From contig SCUS01000020.1 in the NCBI GenBank assembly GCA_004297725.1, forward strand, positions 1 through 33,256: 33,256 bases of DNA, read 5' to 3'. The notes under the pieces are model-generated. The model was not told where the DNA came from. It searched no databases and saw nothing but the letters and a program-made list of their open reading frames with translations. Position numbers and translations under genes: made by a program. The DNA is from Myxococcaceae bacterium. Its GTDB lineage: Bacteria > Myxococcota_A > Polyangia > Polyangiales > Ga0077539. Shown piece by piece: positions 5,808 to 14,398 of the stretch. Position 1 is the first letter of the stretch. Each line of letters opens with the position of its first letter.

Positions 5808-8342
5808 TCAGCCTACGGTGGGAGCGGGGTCGGAGCGGCGAGGCTCACGGTAGGAGAGCAGCCGCAGCGCGTTGGCCACGACGAGGAGCGTCGAGCCTTC
5901 GTGCAGCACGACCGCGACGCTGATGCGCGCGAGTCCGAAGATGGTCGCCGGGATCAGGAACGCGACCATCCCGAGGCTCGCCCACAGGTTCTGTCGGATG
6001 ATCCGTCGGCAGGCCCGGCTGAGCCCCACCGCGAAGGGCAGGGTGCGCAGGTCGTCGCCCATCAGCGCGATGTCGGCCGTCTCCAGCGCGACGTCCGAGC
6101 CTCCTGCCCCCATCGCGATGCCGACCGTCGCGCGGGCGAGCGCCGGCGCGTCGTTGACCCCGTCGCCGATCATGGCGACGCCGGAGCCGGACTTCGCGAG
6201 CTCGTCGATGACCCGGACCTTGTCCTCCGGCAGCAGGTCACCCCTGGCCTCGGTCAGGCCGACCTCCCGAGCCACCGCGTCGGCGACCCCCTGGTGGTCG
6301 CCGCTCAGCATCAGGGTCTTCTTGACCCCCAGCGCGAGCAGCTCCTTCAACACCTGCTTCGCGCTGTCGCGCGGCGTGTCCATCACCCCGAGGACCCCGA
6401 GGACACGGCCGGGCTCGCCGACCACCATGATCGTCCGACCCCCCGAGCGCAGCCGCTCGACGGCCGCCGTGACGTCCGTCGGCAGCCCGCCGCTCCCGTC
6501 GAAGAGCGACGGCTTCCCGACGAGGACCTCCTTGCCCGCGATGCGCGCCTTCACGCCGTGTCCGATGATCGCTTCGACGTCCGTCACCTCGGGGACGTTG
6601 GCGACGTCGGCCGCTCCCTCCACGATGGCTCGCGCCAGCGGGTGATCCGAGACCTTCTCGACGGCCAGCGCGACGCGGAGGAGCTCGTCACGCTCCACGC
6701 CTTCGGCGGGCGCCACGTCGGTGAGCTTCGGCTTCCCCTCGGTCAGCGTTCCCGTCTTGTCGAAGGCGAAGGTCTCGACGGCGCCGAGCGACTCGAGGTG
6801 GGCGCCGCCCTTCACCAGGACGCCGCCGCGCGCCGCGCGCGCCACCCCGGCGAGGACCGCGCTCGGCGTCGCGATCGCCAGCGCGCACGGGCTGGCGGCC
6901 ACCAGCACCGCCATCGCCCGATAGAAGGTCTTGCGGAACGGCTCGTCGAGGACGAAGCCCGCGCACAGCAGCACCGCGACCAGCGCGAGCACGACCGGGA
7001 CGAACACGCGCTCGAAGCGGTCGGTGAACTGCTGCGTCGGTGACTTCTGGGAGTCGGCCTGGCTCACCAGCTCGACGACCCGCGCGAGGGTGCTCTCCTT
7101 CGAGGCGCGGGTCACGACCACCGTCAGCGCGCTTCCGCCGTTGATGGTTCCGGCGAACACGCGGTGCGCGGGCGGTGCGTGGTCTGGGGCGCGCAGAGCG
7201 GCATCGAGGTCGGGGGGCGGGGACTTGTCGACGGGGACGCTCTCCCCCGTGATGGGAGCCTGGTCCACCGAGCTGGTGCCCGCGGCGACGATCCCGTCGC
7301 AGGGGACGCGGGTGTGCGGCTTCACGCGCACCCGGGCGCCACGCTTCACCTCAGCGACCGGCACCTCCCGCTCGGTGCCGTCGTCGGCGATGAGCAGCGC
7401 CGTGTCGGGAACCATCTTCGCGAGCGCCTCGATCGCCTTGCGCGCTCGGCCCATGGCGAAGCCCTCGAGCGAGTGGCCGAGGCTGAAGAGGAAGAGCAGC
7501 AGCGCCCCCTCGAACCACTCTCCCAGCGCGCCCGCACCGCCGGCGGCGACCAGCATGAGGAAGTCGATCTCGAACTTCTTCGCCCGGATGGCGAGCACCG
7601 CCTCCTTCACGGTGAACCAGCCGCCGAACCCGTACGCCAGCCAGAACGCAAAGTTGGACGTGACGTGCGGCGCACCCAGCTTGCCAGCGACCCAGCCGCC
7701 GAGCGCCAGCACGCCGCAGCTCAGGCTGAACACCAGCTCGGCGTGCTCCCCCAGCGGGCCGCCGTGGCCGTGCGCGTGCCCGTCGCCCGCACCGCGCTCC
7801 TTCTCCTTCGCGGCATGTTCCCGATCGCCCCCGCGCCCGGCGGCCCCGTGATCGTGGCCCTCGTGCCCGCGGTCGTCCTCGACGGTCTCAGCGGCGGTCG
7901 TCTCTGCTTCCCACGTCGCCCCTGCGTCGGCCACGACCCGGGCGAGGCGCGCGCGATCGACGCGGTCGGGCTCGTACTCCACGCTCGCGACCTTCGCCGC
8001 CAGGCTCACCGCCACGTGAAGCACGCCCGGCTCCTGCGACAGCACCTCCTCGACCAGTCGGGCGTGCCTCGCGTGCCGCAGGTTCGGGAGCGGAAACCGG
8101 GCGTGGCCGAAGCGACGCGCGAGCTCGGCCCCGGCCTTGTGGATGGCGGCTTCGAGCTCCCCGAGGTTCAGGCCCTCGGGCTCGTAGTGCACGCAGAGTC
8201 TCGGCTTCGGCCCCTTGTCGTCCACGTGGGCCTCGACCACGCCGCGAAGTCCACGAACGGCGCCGAGCAGGCGCTCGACGCAGGGATCAGCCCCACCGGC
8301 CTCGGGGAGGACAAGTTCGATCTCGAGCTGCAACCTGGTCAC
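5808..8342 (-). CDS. P1B-4-type metal-transporting P-type ATPase with His-rich N-terminal linker
   Basis: This 844-residue pump should couple ATP hydrolysis to export of a divalent metal across the inner membrane. The catalytic motifs are intact: TGES (365-368), DKTGT with phospho-Asp 528, the HP pair (567-568) and GDGVNDAP (from 726). The transport-site motif in TM6 is SPC (484-486), and TM8 has HEGST (814-818). This SPC plus HEG[GS]T pair is the mark of subgroup P1B-4 (Co/Zn/Fe/Cd). The N-terminus has two ferredoxin-fold-like segments without CxxC, then a His-rich linker at 160-199 (GHEGHDH, HAHGHGG), a likely metal sink or sensor. GTG 8342 is chosen because AGGAG lies seven bases upstream; an ATG ten codons earlier lacks a site. 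The propeller and channel genes follow on the same strand. Confidence 0.92.
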   Translation of the reverse strand: MTRLQLEIELVLPEAGGADPCVERLLGAVRGLRGVVEAHVDDKGPKPRLCVHYEPEGLNLGELEAAIHKAGAELARRFGHARFPLPNLRHARHARLVEEVLSQEPGVLHVAVSLAAKVASVEYEPDRVDRARLARVVADAGATWEAETTAAETVEDDRGHEGHDHGAAGRGGDREHAAKEKERGAGDGHAHGHGGPLGEHAELVFSLSCGVLALGGWVAGKLGAPHVTSNFAFWLAYGFGGWFTVKEAVLAIRAKKFEIDFLMLVAAGGAGALGEWFEGALLLFLFSLGHSLEGFAMGRARKAIEALAKMVPDTALLIADDGTEREVPVAEVKRGARVRVKPHTRVPCDGIVAAGTSSVDQAPITGESVPVDKSPPPDLDAALRAPDHAPPAHRVFAGTINGGSALTVVVTRASKESTLARVVELVSQADSQKSPTQQFTDRFERVFVPVVLALVAVLLCAGFVLDEPFRKTFYRAMAVLVAASPCALAIATPSAVLAGVARAARGGVLVKGGAHLESLGAVETFAFDKTGTLTEGKPKLTDVAPAEGVERDELLRVALAVEKVSDHPLARAIVEGAADVANVPEVTDVEAIIGHGVKARIAGKEVLVGKPSLFDGSGGLPTDVTAAVERLRSGGRTIMVVGEPGRVLGVLGVMDTPRDSAKQVLKELLALGVKKTLMLSGDHQGVADAVAREVGLTEARGDLLPEDKVRVIDELAKSGSGVAMIGDGVNDAPALARATVGIAMGAGGSDVALETADIALMGDDLRTLPFAVGLSRACRRIIRQNLWASLGMVAFLIPATIFGLARISVAVVLHEGSTLLVVANALRLLSYREPRRSDPAPTVG

Positions 8343-8393
8343 GGGATGTCTCCTGACGCGAGGTGCGTCCACGCGGGCCGAAGCGCACTACTA

Positions 8394-8409
8394 CTACGGG
8401 CGATCGTAG
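8394..8409. promoter_or_regulatory. Inverted repeat between the P1B-4 ATPase and the divergent gene at 8487
   Basis: CTACGGGCGATCGTAG has perfect 5-base arms (CTACG/CGTAG) and lies in the 144-base divergent promoter region, 52 bases upstream of the ATPase GTG. Read on the minus strand it is CTACGATCGCCCGTAG, sharing its first nine bases and its CTA-N10-TAG layout with a site at 22218-22233. It could be an operator for a metal regulator, but the arms are short. Confidence 0.35.
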
Positions 8410-8486
8410 GAAGCCATCGAGGGCGGCCGGGGCTCGACGCCCTCGTCGCGCTCGTGCTTTGTTCGGGCCGCGAGGAGGACGTCACC

Positions 8487-9143
8487 ATGGCGAAGGCGAA
8501 GGCGAAGGCGACCCCGAAGAGCTCGTTGATCGAGCGGACGCAGCGAGAGGCGCTGGCCCGCAACACCGCCCGGCTGAGCGCGTTGCTCACGCTGGTGCGT
8601 CGGCGAATGACAGCCGTCGTCGAGGGGTTCTACGACGTCGGTGAGGCGCTTCGGGAGATCCTCGACAAGAAGCTCTACGCGGCGTCGGGGCACGCGAGCT
8701 TCGAGGCCCTGCTCAAGGCCGAGGAGCTCATGTCGAAGCGCCAGGCGATGAAGCTGGTCGCGCTCGTGCGGAAGGTGCCGCGAGAGCAGGCGCTGTCACT
8801 CGGCCAGGAGAAGGCCTACGCGCTGGTGAGCTACACGGCCGCGACGCCGGAGGCGGACAGCGTGGCGCAGCTCGCGGAGACCGGGAAGCTCGCCGGCAAG
8901 GCCCTCGCGGATGCCTCCGTGTCGGACATCGAGGCGGCGACCAGGGCAGCCCGCAAGCGCGCAGGAGCGACGCCGCAGGGAGCCGCGGCGAAGGCGCGAG
9001 CGAAGCGGGACGCGGCGCTGGAGAAGGTCGTGCGCGCGGCGCTGGTGTCCGCGGGACTGGCGCGGCCGACCGTCACCGTCGGGACGAAGAAGGTGCGGGT
9101 GGAGATCGACCGGGCGACCGCGGAGCGCCTGCTGAGGGCGTAG
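8487..9143 (+). CDS. Unrecognised basic helical protein, probably DNA-binding
   Basis: This 218-residue protein starts at ATG 8487, with AGGAGG eight bases upstream. The N-terminus is Lys/Ala-rich (MAKAKAKATPKSS). The middle reads as helices: 'YDVGEALREILDKKLY' (about 50-65), 'HASFEALLKAEELMSKRQAMKLV' (about 70-90). A Lys/Arg/Ala-rich helical stretch follows, and the C-terminus has alternating beta-like residues (TVTVGTKKVRVEIDRAT). The pattern of an 'I/VGxALxEIxxxKLY' helix, a '[G]xxSFEx' helix and an 'S+xxAxxLV' helix is seen in helix-turn-helix proteins related to DUF3102-type and plasmid regulators, so DNA binding is a reasonable guess and no more. It is transcribed divergently from the P1B-4 ATPase and convergently with the large efflux operon. 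Its stop codon touches a perfect 22-bp inverted repeat. Confidence 0.7.
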   Translation: MAKAKAKATPKSSLIERTQREALARNTARLSALLTLVRRRMTAVVEGFYDVGEALREILDKKLYAASGHASFEALLKAEELMSKRQAMKLVALVRKVPREQALSLGQEKAYALVSYTAATPEADSVAQLAETGKLAGKALADASVSDIEAATRAARKRAGATPQGAAAKARAKRDAALEKVVRAALVSAGLARPTVTVGTKKVRVEIDRATAERLLRA

Positions 9144-9194
9144 GCGAAGGTGCAGCCGGCTGCACCGCGGAGTGCAGCCGGCTGCACCTTCGCC
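9143..9194. repeat. Double-palindrome element A (perfect 22-bp inverted repeat)
   Basis: Arms 9143-9164 and 9173-9194 are perfect reverse complements, separated by CCGCGGAG. Each arm contains the 14-bp palindrome TGCAGCCGGCTGCA; the two copies start at 9151 and 9173, exactly 22 bp apart. The element sits between convergent genes and starts on the last base of the stop codon at 9141-9143, so it may act as a bidirectional terminator without a T-tract. A 42-base core (9147-9188) matches element B at 18276-18317, in the same orientation, with only two differences. Confidence 0.85.
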
Positions 9195-9347
9195 GTGAGC
9201 AGCGCGGGCGGGGCGACGGCGGGCCCCCAGTTCGGGTCCTTCGATCTCAGCGCGCCCGCGAGACCCTTGCTCGATCTGGTTGTCGCGTCATCGCAACCTG
9301 AAAGCACGGGGAGAGAGACCGATACGGAACGCGCCGCCCACCCCGCC

Positions 9348-11213
9348 TCACTCGATCCGCACCCGCAGAAGCTTTACGGAGTTCAGGAACACCAGGATGT
9401 CGGGGCCGAGATGGATAATCGCCGCCTCGATCGGCCCGATGAGGCCGAACAGGGCGGCTGTGATCCCCGCCACATGGACGACCCCGACGCCCACGAAGAG
9501 GTTCTCCTGGATCGTCCGGTACGCGCGGCGGGCCAGGGCGCGGGCGAAGACGATCTTCGAGAGGTCGTCGGTCATGAGCGCTACGTCGGCGGCTTCGAGC
9601 GCGGCCTGCGTCCCGCCGGCGCCCATCGCGATGCCGACGTCGGCCTGGGCCAGGGCGGGGGCGTCGTTGACCCCGTCCCCTACCATGGCGACGCGGTGTC
9701 CCTGCGCCTGGAGCGCGGCGATGGATTTCACCTTGTCCTCGGGCAGGAGCTCCGCCTGGACCTCGTCCACCCCCAGCGCCGTGGCGATGGCCTGCGCGGC
9801 GGTGGCGTTATCGCCCGTCAACATCACGACGCGCTTGACCCCGGTCGCCTTGAGCCGTGCGACGACCTCCTTCGCGCCGGGGCGAGGCTGGTCCGCGATG
9901 AGCAGGCGGCCCAGAACCTGTCCCCCCGCGGCGACGAAGACGACCGTACCGCCCTCCAGGTCGCCCGGTTCGAGCGCGGCGACGCCATGCTCCCGGAGGA
10001 GCGCCGCGTTGCCGACGAGGACCTCGCGCCCCTCCACGGTCGCCTTCACGCCGCGCCCCTGGAGCACCTCGAAGGTCTCCGGTTCGGGCACGTCCACGCC
10101 CGCCTTCGCGGCGTGCTCGACGACAGCCTTCGCCAGCGGGTGCCCGGATCGCCGATCGGCCGCGGCGGCGAGCCGGAGGAGCCCCCGCTCGTCAAGGCGC
10201 GTCGACACTTCCGGCAACACCTTGACCACCTGCGGTTTGCCCACGGTCAGGGTGCCGGTCTTGTCGAAGACGAGGACGTCCACCTTCGCGAGCGACTCCA
10301 GGTAGATCCCGCCTTTGATGAGGATGCCGTTCTGCGCGCCGCGGGCGATCGCCGAGATCATCACGAGGGGCGTCGCGAGGCCGAGCTCCGCGGGCGACGT
10401 GAAGATCATGAGCGTGACGATCGTGCGGATGTTGTGGGTGACCAGAAAGACCACCACCAGGAAGACGAGCACGACGGGGATGAGCCAGGCCGCCACCCGG
10501 TCGGCGAGCTTCGCGACCTTCGCCTGGTGTTCCTCCGCCTGCTCGACGAGGGCGATGATCCTCGCGAACATCGTGTCGGTGCCCCGCTTGTCGTTCTGGA
10601 TGTCGAGCGCGCCCGACTCGACGATGGTGCCAGCAAAGACGGTGGCACCGACCGCCTTGTCCTTCGGGACGCTCTCGCCCGTGACGGGCGCCTCGTTGAC
10701 CGTGCCGCTCCCCCCGACCACGGTGCCGTCCACGGGGATCTTCTCGCCCGCACGGGCCAGCACCACGTCGCCGACCTTGAGGTCCGCGACGGGAACCGAG
10801 CGCTCCGTGCCGTCGGCGCGAACGATTGCGACCTGGGGTACCGAGCCGATCAACGCCTGGATGGAGGCGCGGGCGCGGTCGGTGTTGAGATCCGCGATGA
10901 ACTCGGCGATCAGGATGATCACCATGAGGATGGCCCCCGCGACCGTCTCCCCGCCGAAGACGGCGACCACGGTGGCGATCGTCACGAAGACCTCCGTGCC
11001 GACCTTGCGCTCCTTGAGGAGGTCCACGGCTCCCTTCTTCACGAGGGGGTAGAGGCCCACGGCGACCGCCACAAGGAGGACCGGCAGGGGCACGGCGTGG
11101 CGCCAGTACAGGAGCGCGAAGGTGCCCGTCAGGGCGATGCGCCCGATCTCGATCCACCGCTCCTGGGTGAGCAGGTCGGCCAGCTTCGGTGAGGTCGCCT
11201 CGATCGTCGTCAT
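9348..11213 (-). CDS. P1B-like heavy-metal P-type ATPase with a non-canonical TM6 motif (SPAE)
   Basis: This 621-residue pump is the last gene of the BlaI-led efflux operon. Catalytic motifs are intact: TGES (178-181), DKTGT with phospho-Asp 317, the HP pair (358-359) and GDGVNDAP (from 512). The sequence around TM6 is 'FTSPAELGLATPL' (271-283). Classical P1B pumps have CPC, CPH, SPC or TPC where this one has SPA, with Glu 276 next, so the usual Cys/His transport ligand is absent. TM8 has 'HLGPDILVFLNSVKLL' from 601 instead of MxxSS, DxG or HEGGT. There is no N-terminal HMA domain or CxxC, which explains the short length. The motifs are read directly; altered metal choice is inference. Start ATG 11213 has AGGAG five bases upstream; an in-frame extension to 11318 overlaps the RND gene. 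Confidence 0.88.
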   Translation of the reverse strand: MTTIEATSPKLADLLTQERWIEIGRIALTGTFALLYWRHAVPLPVLLVAVAVGLYPLVKKGAVDLLKERKVGTEVFVTIATVVAVFGGETVAGAILMVIILIAEFIADLNTDRARASIQALIGSVPQVAIVRADGTERSVPVADLKVGDVVLARAGEKIPVDGTVVGGSGTVNEAPVTGESVPKDKAVGATVFAGTIVESGALDIQNDKRGTDTMFARIIALVEQAEEHQAKVAKLADRVAAWLIPVVLVFLVVVFLVTHNIRTIVTLMIFTSPAELGLATPLVMISAIARGAQNGILIKGGIYLESLAKVDVLVFDKTGTLTVGKPQVVKVLPEVSTRLDERGLLRLAAAADRRSGHPLAKAVVEHAAKAGVDVPEPETFEVLQGRGVKATVEGREVLVGNAALLREHGVAALEPGDLEGGTVVFVAAGGQVLGRLLIADQPRPGAKEVVARLKATGVKRVVMLTGDNATAAQAIATALGVDEVQAELLPEDKVKSIAALQAQGHRVAMVGDGVNDAPALAQADVGIAMGAGGTQAALEAADVALMTDDLSKIVFARALARRAYRTIQENLFVGVGVVHVAGITAALFGLIGPIEAAIIHLGPDILVFLNSVKLLRVRIE

Positions 11214-11271
11214 CGTGTCTCCTGGAGTGGCGGGCACCCGCCCGGCGGGAGGTGCTCCCTGCGCGCAGTCG

Positions 11272-14200
11272 TCAGCCGTGATTCCCATGTGCGGCGGCTG
11301 CGGTGCCGACGGCCGCACGCTCCATGAACCACGCGTAGACGGTCGGCAGGACCAGGAGCGTGAGGAGCGTGGAGGTCAGCAGGCCGCCGATCACCACGGT
11401 CGCGAGCGGACGCTGCACCTCGGCGCCCGCACCTGCGGCAATGGCCATCGGCAGGAACCCCAGCGACGCCACGAGCGCCGTCGTGAGCACGGGCCGCAGC
11501 CGTCGCAGCGACCCCTCCAGGGCGGCCTCTCGCGCGGGTCGTCCGTCGGCGTGCAGCGCGCGGATCTGGGAGACCAGGACGAGGCCGTTGAGCACGGCGA
11601 CCCCGAAGAGCGCGATGAACCCGACCGCCGCGGAGATGCTGAAGGGCAGTCCGCGGGCGAGGAGCGCGAGGACGCCGCCGGTCGCCGCGAAGGGGACGTT
11701 CACGAGGATGAGCAGCGCCGGGCCGAGCGCGCGGAACGTGAGATAGAGCAGCGCCAGGATGAGCCCGAGGGTGAGCGGCACGACGACGGCGAGCCGAGCG
11801 CGCGCCCGCCGCAGGTTCTCGAACTGGCCGCCGTACTCCAGGCGGTAGCCCGGCGGCAGGTGGACCTCCCGCGCGACCGCCGCCTGCGCCTCCTCGGCGA
11901 AGCCCCCGAGGTCGCGGCCGCGCACGTTCGCCTGGACGAAGAGCCGCCGCTCGGTGGACTCCCGGTTGATCACGAGCGGCTCGTTGACGATCTCGATGTC
12001 GGCCAGGTCCGCGAGGGGCGCGAACGAGTCGCCGGCCGTGCGCACCGGCAGCCGCCGGATGGCCTCCAGGTCGCCCCGCAGCTCGGGCGCGAGGCGCACC
12101 CGCAGCGCGAACCGCCGGCGCCCCTCCAACACCTCGCCGACGGTGTGCCCGCCGACGGTCTCGATCGCGTCCAGCACGTCGCCCGCGTTCGCGCCGCGCC
12201 GCGCGACGGCGACCCGATCGACCGTGGCACGCAGCACCGGGAGCCCCTCGACCCGATCGATCTTGAGGTCCACCGCCCCGTGGACCCGCCGGAGCGTGCG
12301 TGCGACCTGGGCGCCCACCCGCGCGAGCGTCGCGAAGTCGTCGCCGTAGACCTTCACCGCGAAGTCCGAGCGGACGCCGCTCACCAGCTCGTTCATGCGC
12401 ATCTCGATCGGCTGCGAGAAGCCGAACGCAGCGCCCGGCACGGCGTCGTGCAGCGCGGCCTCCATGCGCGTGACCAGGGCCTCGCGGTCGCGCGATCCCG
12501 GCCACTCGTCGCGGGGCTTCAGGATCACGTAGACGTCCGACTGCTCGACGCCCATCGGGTCGTTGGCGATCTCCGGGCGCCCGGTCTTCACGACGACGGT
12601 GCGCACCTCGGGGAAGCGCCGCAGCGCGCGCTCGATGTCCCCGGCCTGGCGCACCGACTCTTCGAGCGAGGTCGAGGGCAGACGGTTGGTCTCGATGATC
12701 AGCGCGCCCTCGTCGAGGCGCGGCACGAACTCCGAGCCCAGGGCCCCGGCGAAGGTGAGGCTCAGCGCGAAGGCGCCGAGCGCGATCCCTGCGGTGATCC
12801 ACGGGTGGCGCAGGGTCGCCCGGAGCGCGGGCTCGTAGAGGCGCCGCGCGGCCGTCACGATCGGGCTCGGGCGGTCCACGGCCGAGGCCGACAGCGCGAG
12901 CGACGCGAGGGCGGGCACGAAGGTGAGCGACAGCACGAAGGCCCCGGTGAGCGCGAAGAGCACCGTGAGCGCCATCGGGCGGAACATCTTCCCCTCGACC
13001 CCCTGCAGCGTGAGGATCGGGAGGTACACGAGCGCGATGATGAGCTCGCCGAAGGCCGTCGCGGAGCGGACCTCGAGCGCCGACCGGAGCACCACCGCGT
13101 CGCGCTCGGCGCGGTCGAGCGGGCGTCCGCGCGCGGAGCACTCCTCCGAGAGCTGGTGGACGGCGTTCTCCAGGAGGATGATCGCGCCGTCCACCACCAG
13201 GCCGAAGTCGATCGCGCCGAGCGACATGAGGTTGCCGCTGACGCCGGCCGCGCGCATCCCGAGGAAGGCGACGAGCATCGAGAGCGGGATCATGGCCGCC
13301 GCGATCAGCCCCGCGCGCACATTGCGGAGCATGAGGAAGAGCACCATGAGCACCAGCGCGCCGCCCTCCAGGAGGTTGTGCGTGACGGTGCGGATCGTCT
13401 GGTTGACGAGCGTGGTGCGATCGTAGAAGGGCTCGATGCGCACGCCGCGCGGGAGCGTCGGGTTGATCGCATCGACGGCCGCCTGGGAGGCCCGCGCGAT
13501 GGCGCGCGAGTTCTCGCCCTGGAGCATCATGGCCATCCCCGCGACGATCTCGCCGCGCCCGTCGCGAGTCGCCGCGCCCTGACGGAGCATCGGGGCGAAG
13601 CGCACGTCCCCGAGGCTCCGCACGTAGACCGGCACGCCGTGGCGCGTCGCGACGACGATGGCGCCGAGGTCGTCGAGCGAGCTGACCAGGGCCTCGCCGC
13701 GCACGAGGAGCCCTTCGGCGCCGCGCTCGATCGCCCCGCCGCCGACCGTGCGGTTGTTGCTCGTGAGGGCCTCGAAGAGGTCCTCGAGGGTGACGTTGGC
13801 CGCCACGAGCCGCGCCGGATCGACCGCCACCTCGTAGGTCTTGAGCTCGCCTCCGAAGGTGTTCACCTCGACGACCCCGGGGACCATGCGCAGCCTCGGC
13901 GCGATCTGCCAGTCGAGGATCGAGCGCAGCTCCATCGGGCTCTGGCCGGCGCCGCGCACCTCGAACTGGTAGATCTCGCCCAGGCCCGTGCTCATCGGCC
14001 CGAGCTCCGGCACGCCGTAGGCGGCGGGCACCGACTCTCTCGCGCGCGCCAGGCGCTCGTTCACGAGCTGACGGGCGAAGTAGGGGTCCACGCCGTCCTC
14101 GAAGACGACCGTGACGGCCGAGGCGCCGTAGCGCGAGAGCGAGCGGATCTCGGTCAAGCGGGGCAGGCCGCTCATCGCGAGCTCGACGGGTGCCGTGACC

Positions 14201-14394
14201 CGCCGCTCGACGTCGAGGGGCGCGAGCGACGGCGCGTTGGTGAGCACCTGCACCTGCACGTTGGTCAGGTCGGGCACGGCGTCGATGGGAAGCTCCTGGA
14301 ACGCGCGGCCCCCGACGACGACCAGCACGAGGGCCGCGAACAGGACCACGACGCGGTGGCGGATGCTCCACGCGATCAGCTTCTCGAGGAGCAC
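11272..14394 (-). CDS. czcA: CzcA-type heavy-metal efflux RND pump (operon 1)
   Basis: This 1,040-residue inner-membrane RND pump drives proton-coupled export of metal through a tripartite complex with the two upstream gene products. The N-terminal helix is followed by 'ELPIDAVPDLTNVQVQV' (34-50), typical of the heavy-metal RND family. TM4 has SLGAIDFGLVVDGAIILLEN, with D396, D402 and E409 in the positions of the proton-relay acids of CzcA. The DFGxxxDGA form points to divalent cations (Zn/Co/Cd/Ni-type) rather than the Cu/Ag-type CusA, which has AIAIGAMVDAA there; the exact metal is not decided. GTG 14394 is chosen because AGGAGG lies nine bases upstream, inside the end of the membrane-fusion gene, and it gives the family's usual N-terminus. 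The gene starts four bases after that gene's stop. The C-terminus ends in a short His-containing tail (HGNHG). Confidence 0.93.
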   Translation of the reverse strand: MLLEKLIAWSIRHRVVVLFAALVLVVVGGRAFQELPIDAVPDLTNVQVQVLTNAPSLAPLDVERRVTAPVELAMSGLPRLTEIRSLSRYGASAVTVVFEDGVDPYFARQLVNERLARARESVPAAYGVPELGPMSTGLGEIYQFEVRGAGQSPMELRSILDWQIAPRLRMVPGVVEVNTFGGELKTYEVAVDPARLVAANVTLEDLFEALTSNNRTVGGGAIERGAEGLLVRGEALVSSLDDLGAIVVATRHGVPVYVRSLGDVRFAPMLRQGAATRDGRGEIVAGMAMMLQGENSRAIARASQAAVDAINPTLPRGVRIEPFYDRTTLVNQTIRTVTHNLLEGGALVLMVLFLMLRNVRAGLIAAAMIPLSMLVAFLGMRAAGVSGNLMSLGAIDFGLVVDGAIILLENAVHQLSEECSARGRPLDRAERDAVVLRSALEVRSATAFGELIIALVYLPILTLQGVEGKMFRPMALTVLFALTGAFVLSLTFVPALASLALSASAVDRPSPIVTAARRLYEPALRATLRHPWITAGIALGAFALSLTFAGALGSEFVPRLDEGALIIETNRLPSTSLEESVRQAGDIERALRRFPEVRTVVVKTGRPEIANDPMGVEQSDVYVILKPRDEWPGSRDREALVTRMEAALHDAVPGAAFGFSQPIEMRMNELVSGVRSDFAVKVYGDDFATLARVGAQVARTLRRVHGAVDLKIDRVEGLPVLRATVDRVAVARRGANAGDVLDAIETVGGHTVGEVLEGRRRFALRVRLAPELRGDLEAIRRLPVRTAGDSFAPLADLADIEIVNEPLVINRESTERRLFVQANVRGRDLGGFAEEAQAAVAREVHLPPGYRLEYGGQFENLRRARARLAVVVPLTLGLILALLYLTFRALGPALLILVNVPFAATGGVLALLARGLPFSISAAVGFIALFGVAVLNGLVLVSQIRALHADGRPAREAALEGSLRRLRPVLTTALVASLGFLPMAIAAGAGAEVQRPLATVVIGGLLTSTLLTLLVLPTVYAWFMERAAVGTAAAAHGNHG

Positions 14395-14398
14395 GGCG

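Noticed and set aside
11272..14394. CusA (Cu/Ag) assignment for the RND pumps
   Set aside because: TM4 has DFGxxxDGA/S, the divalent-cation form, rather than the AIAIGAMVDAA form of CusA.
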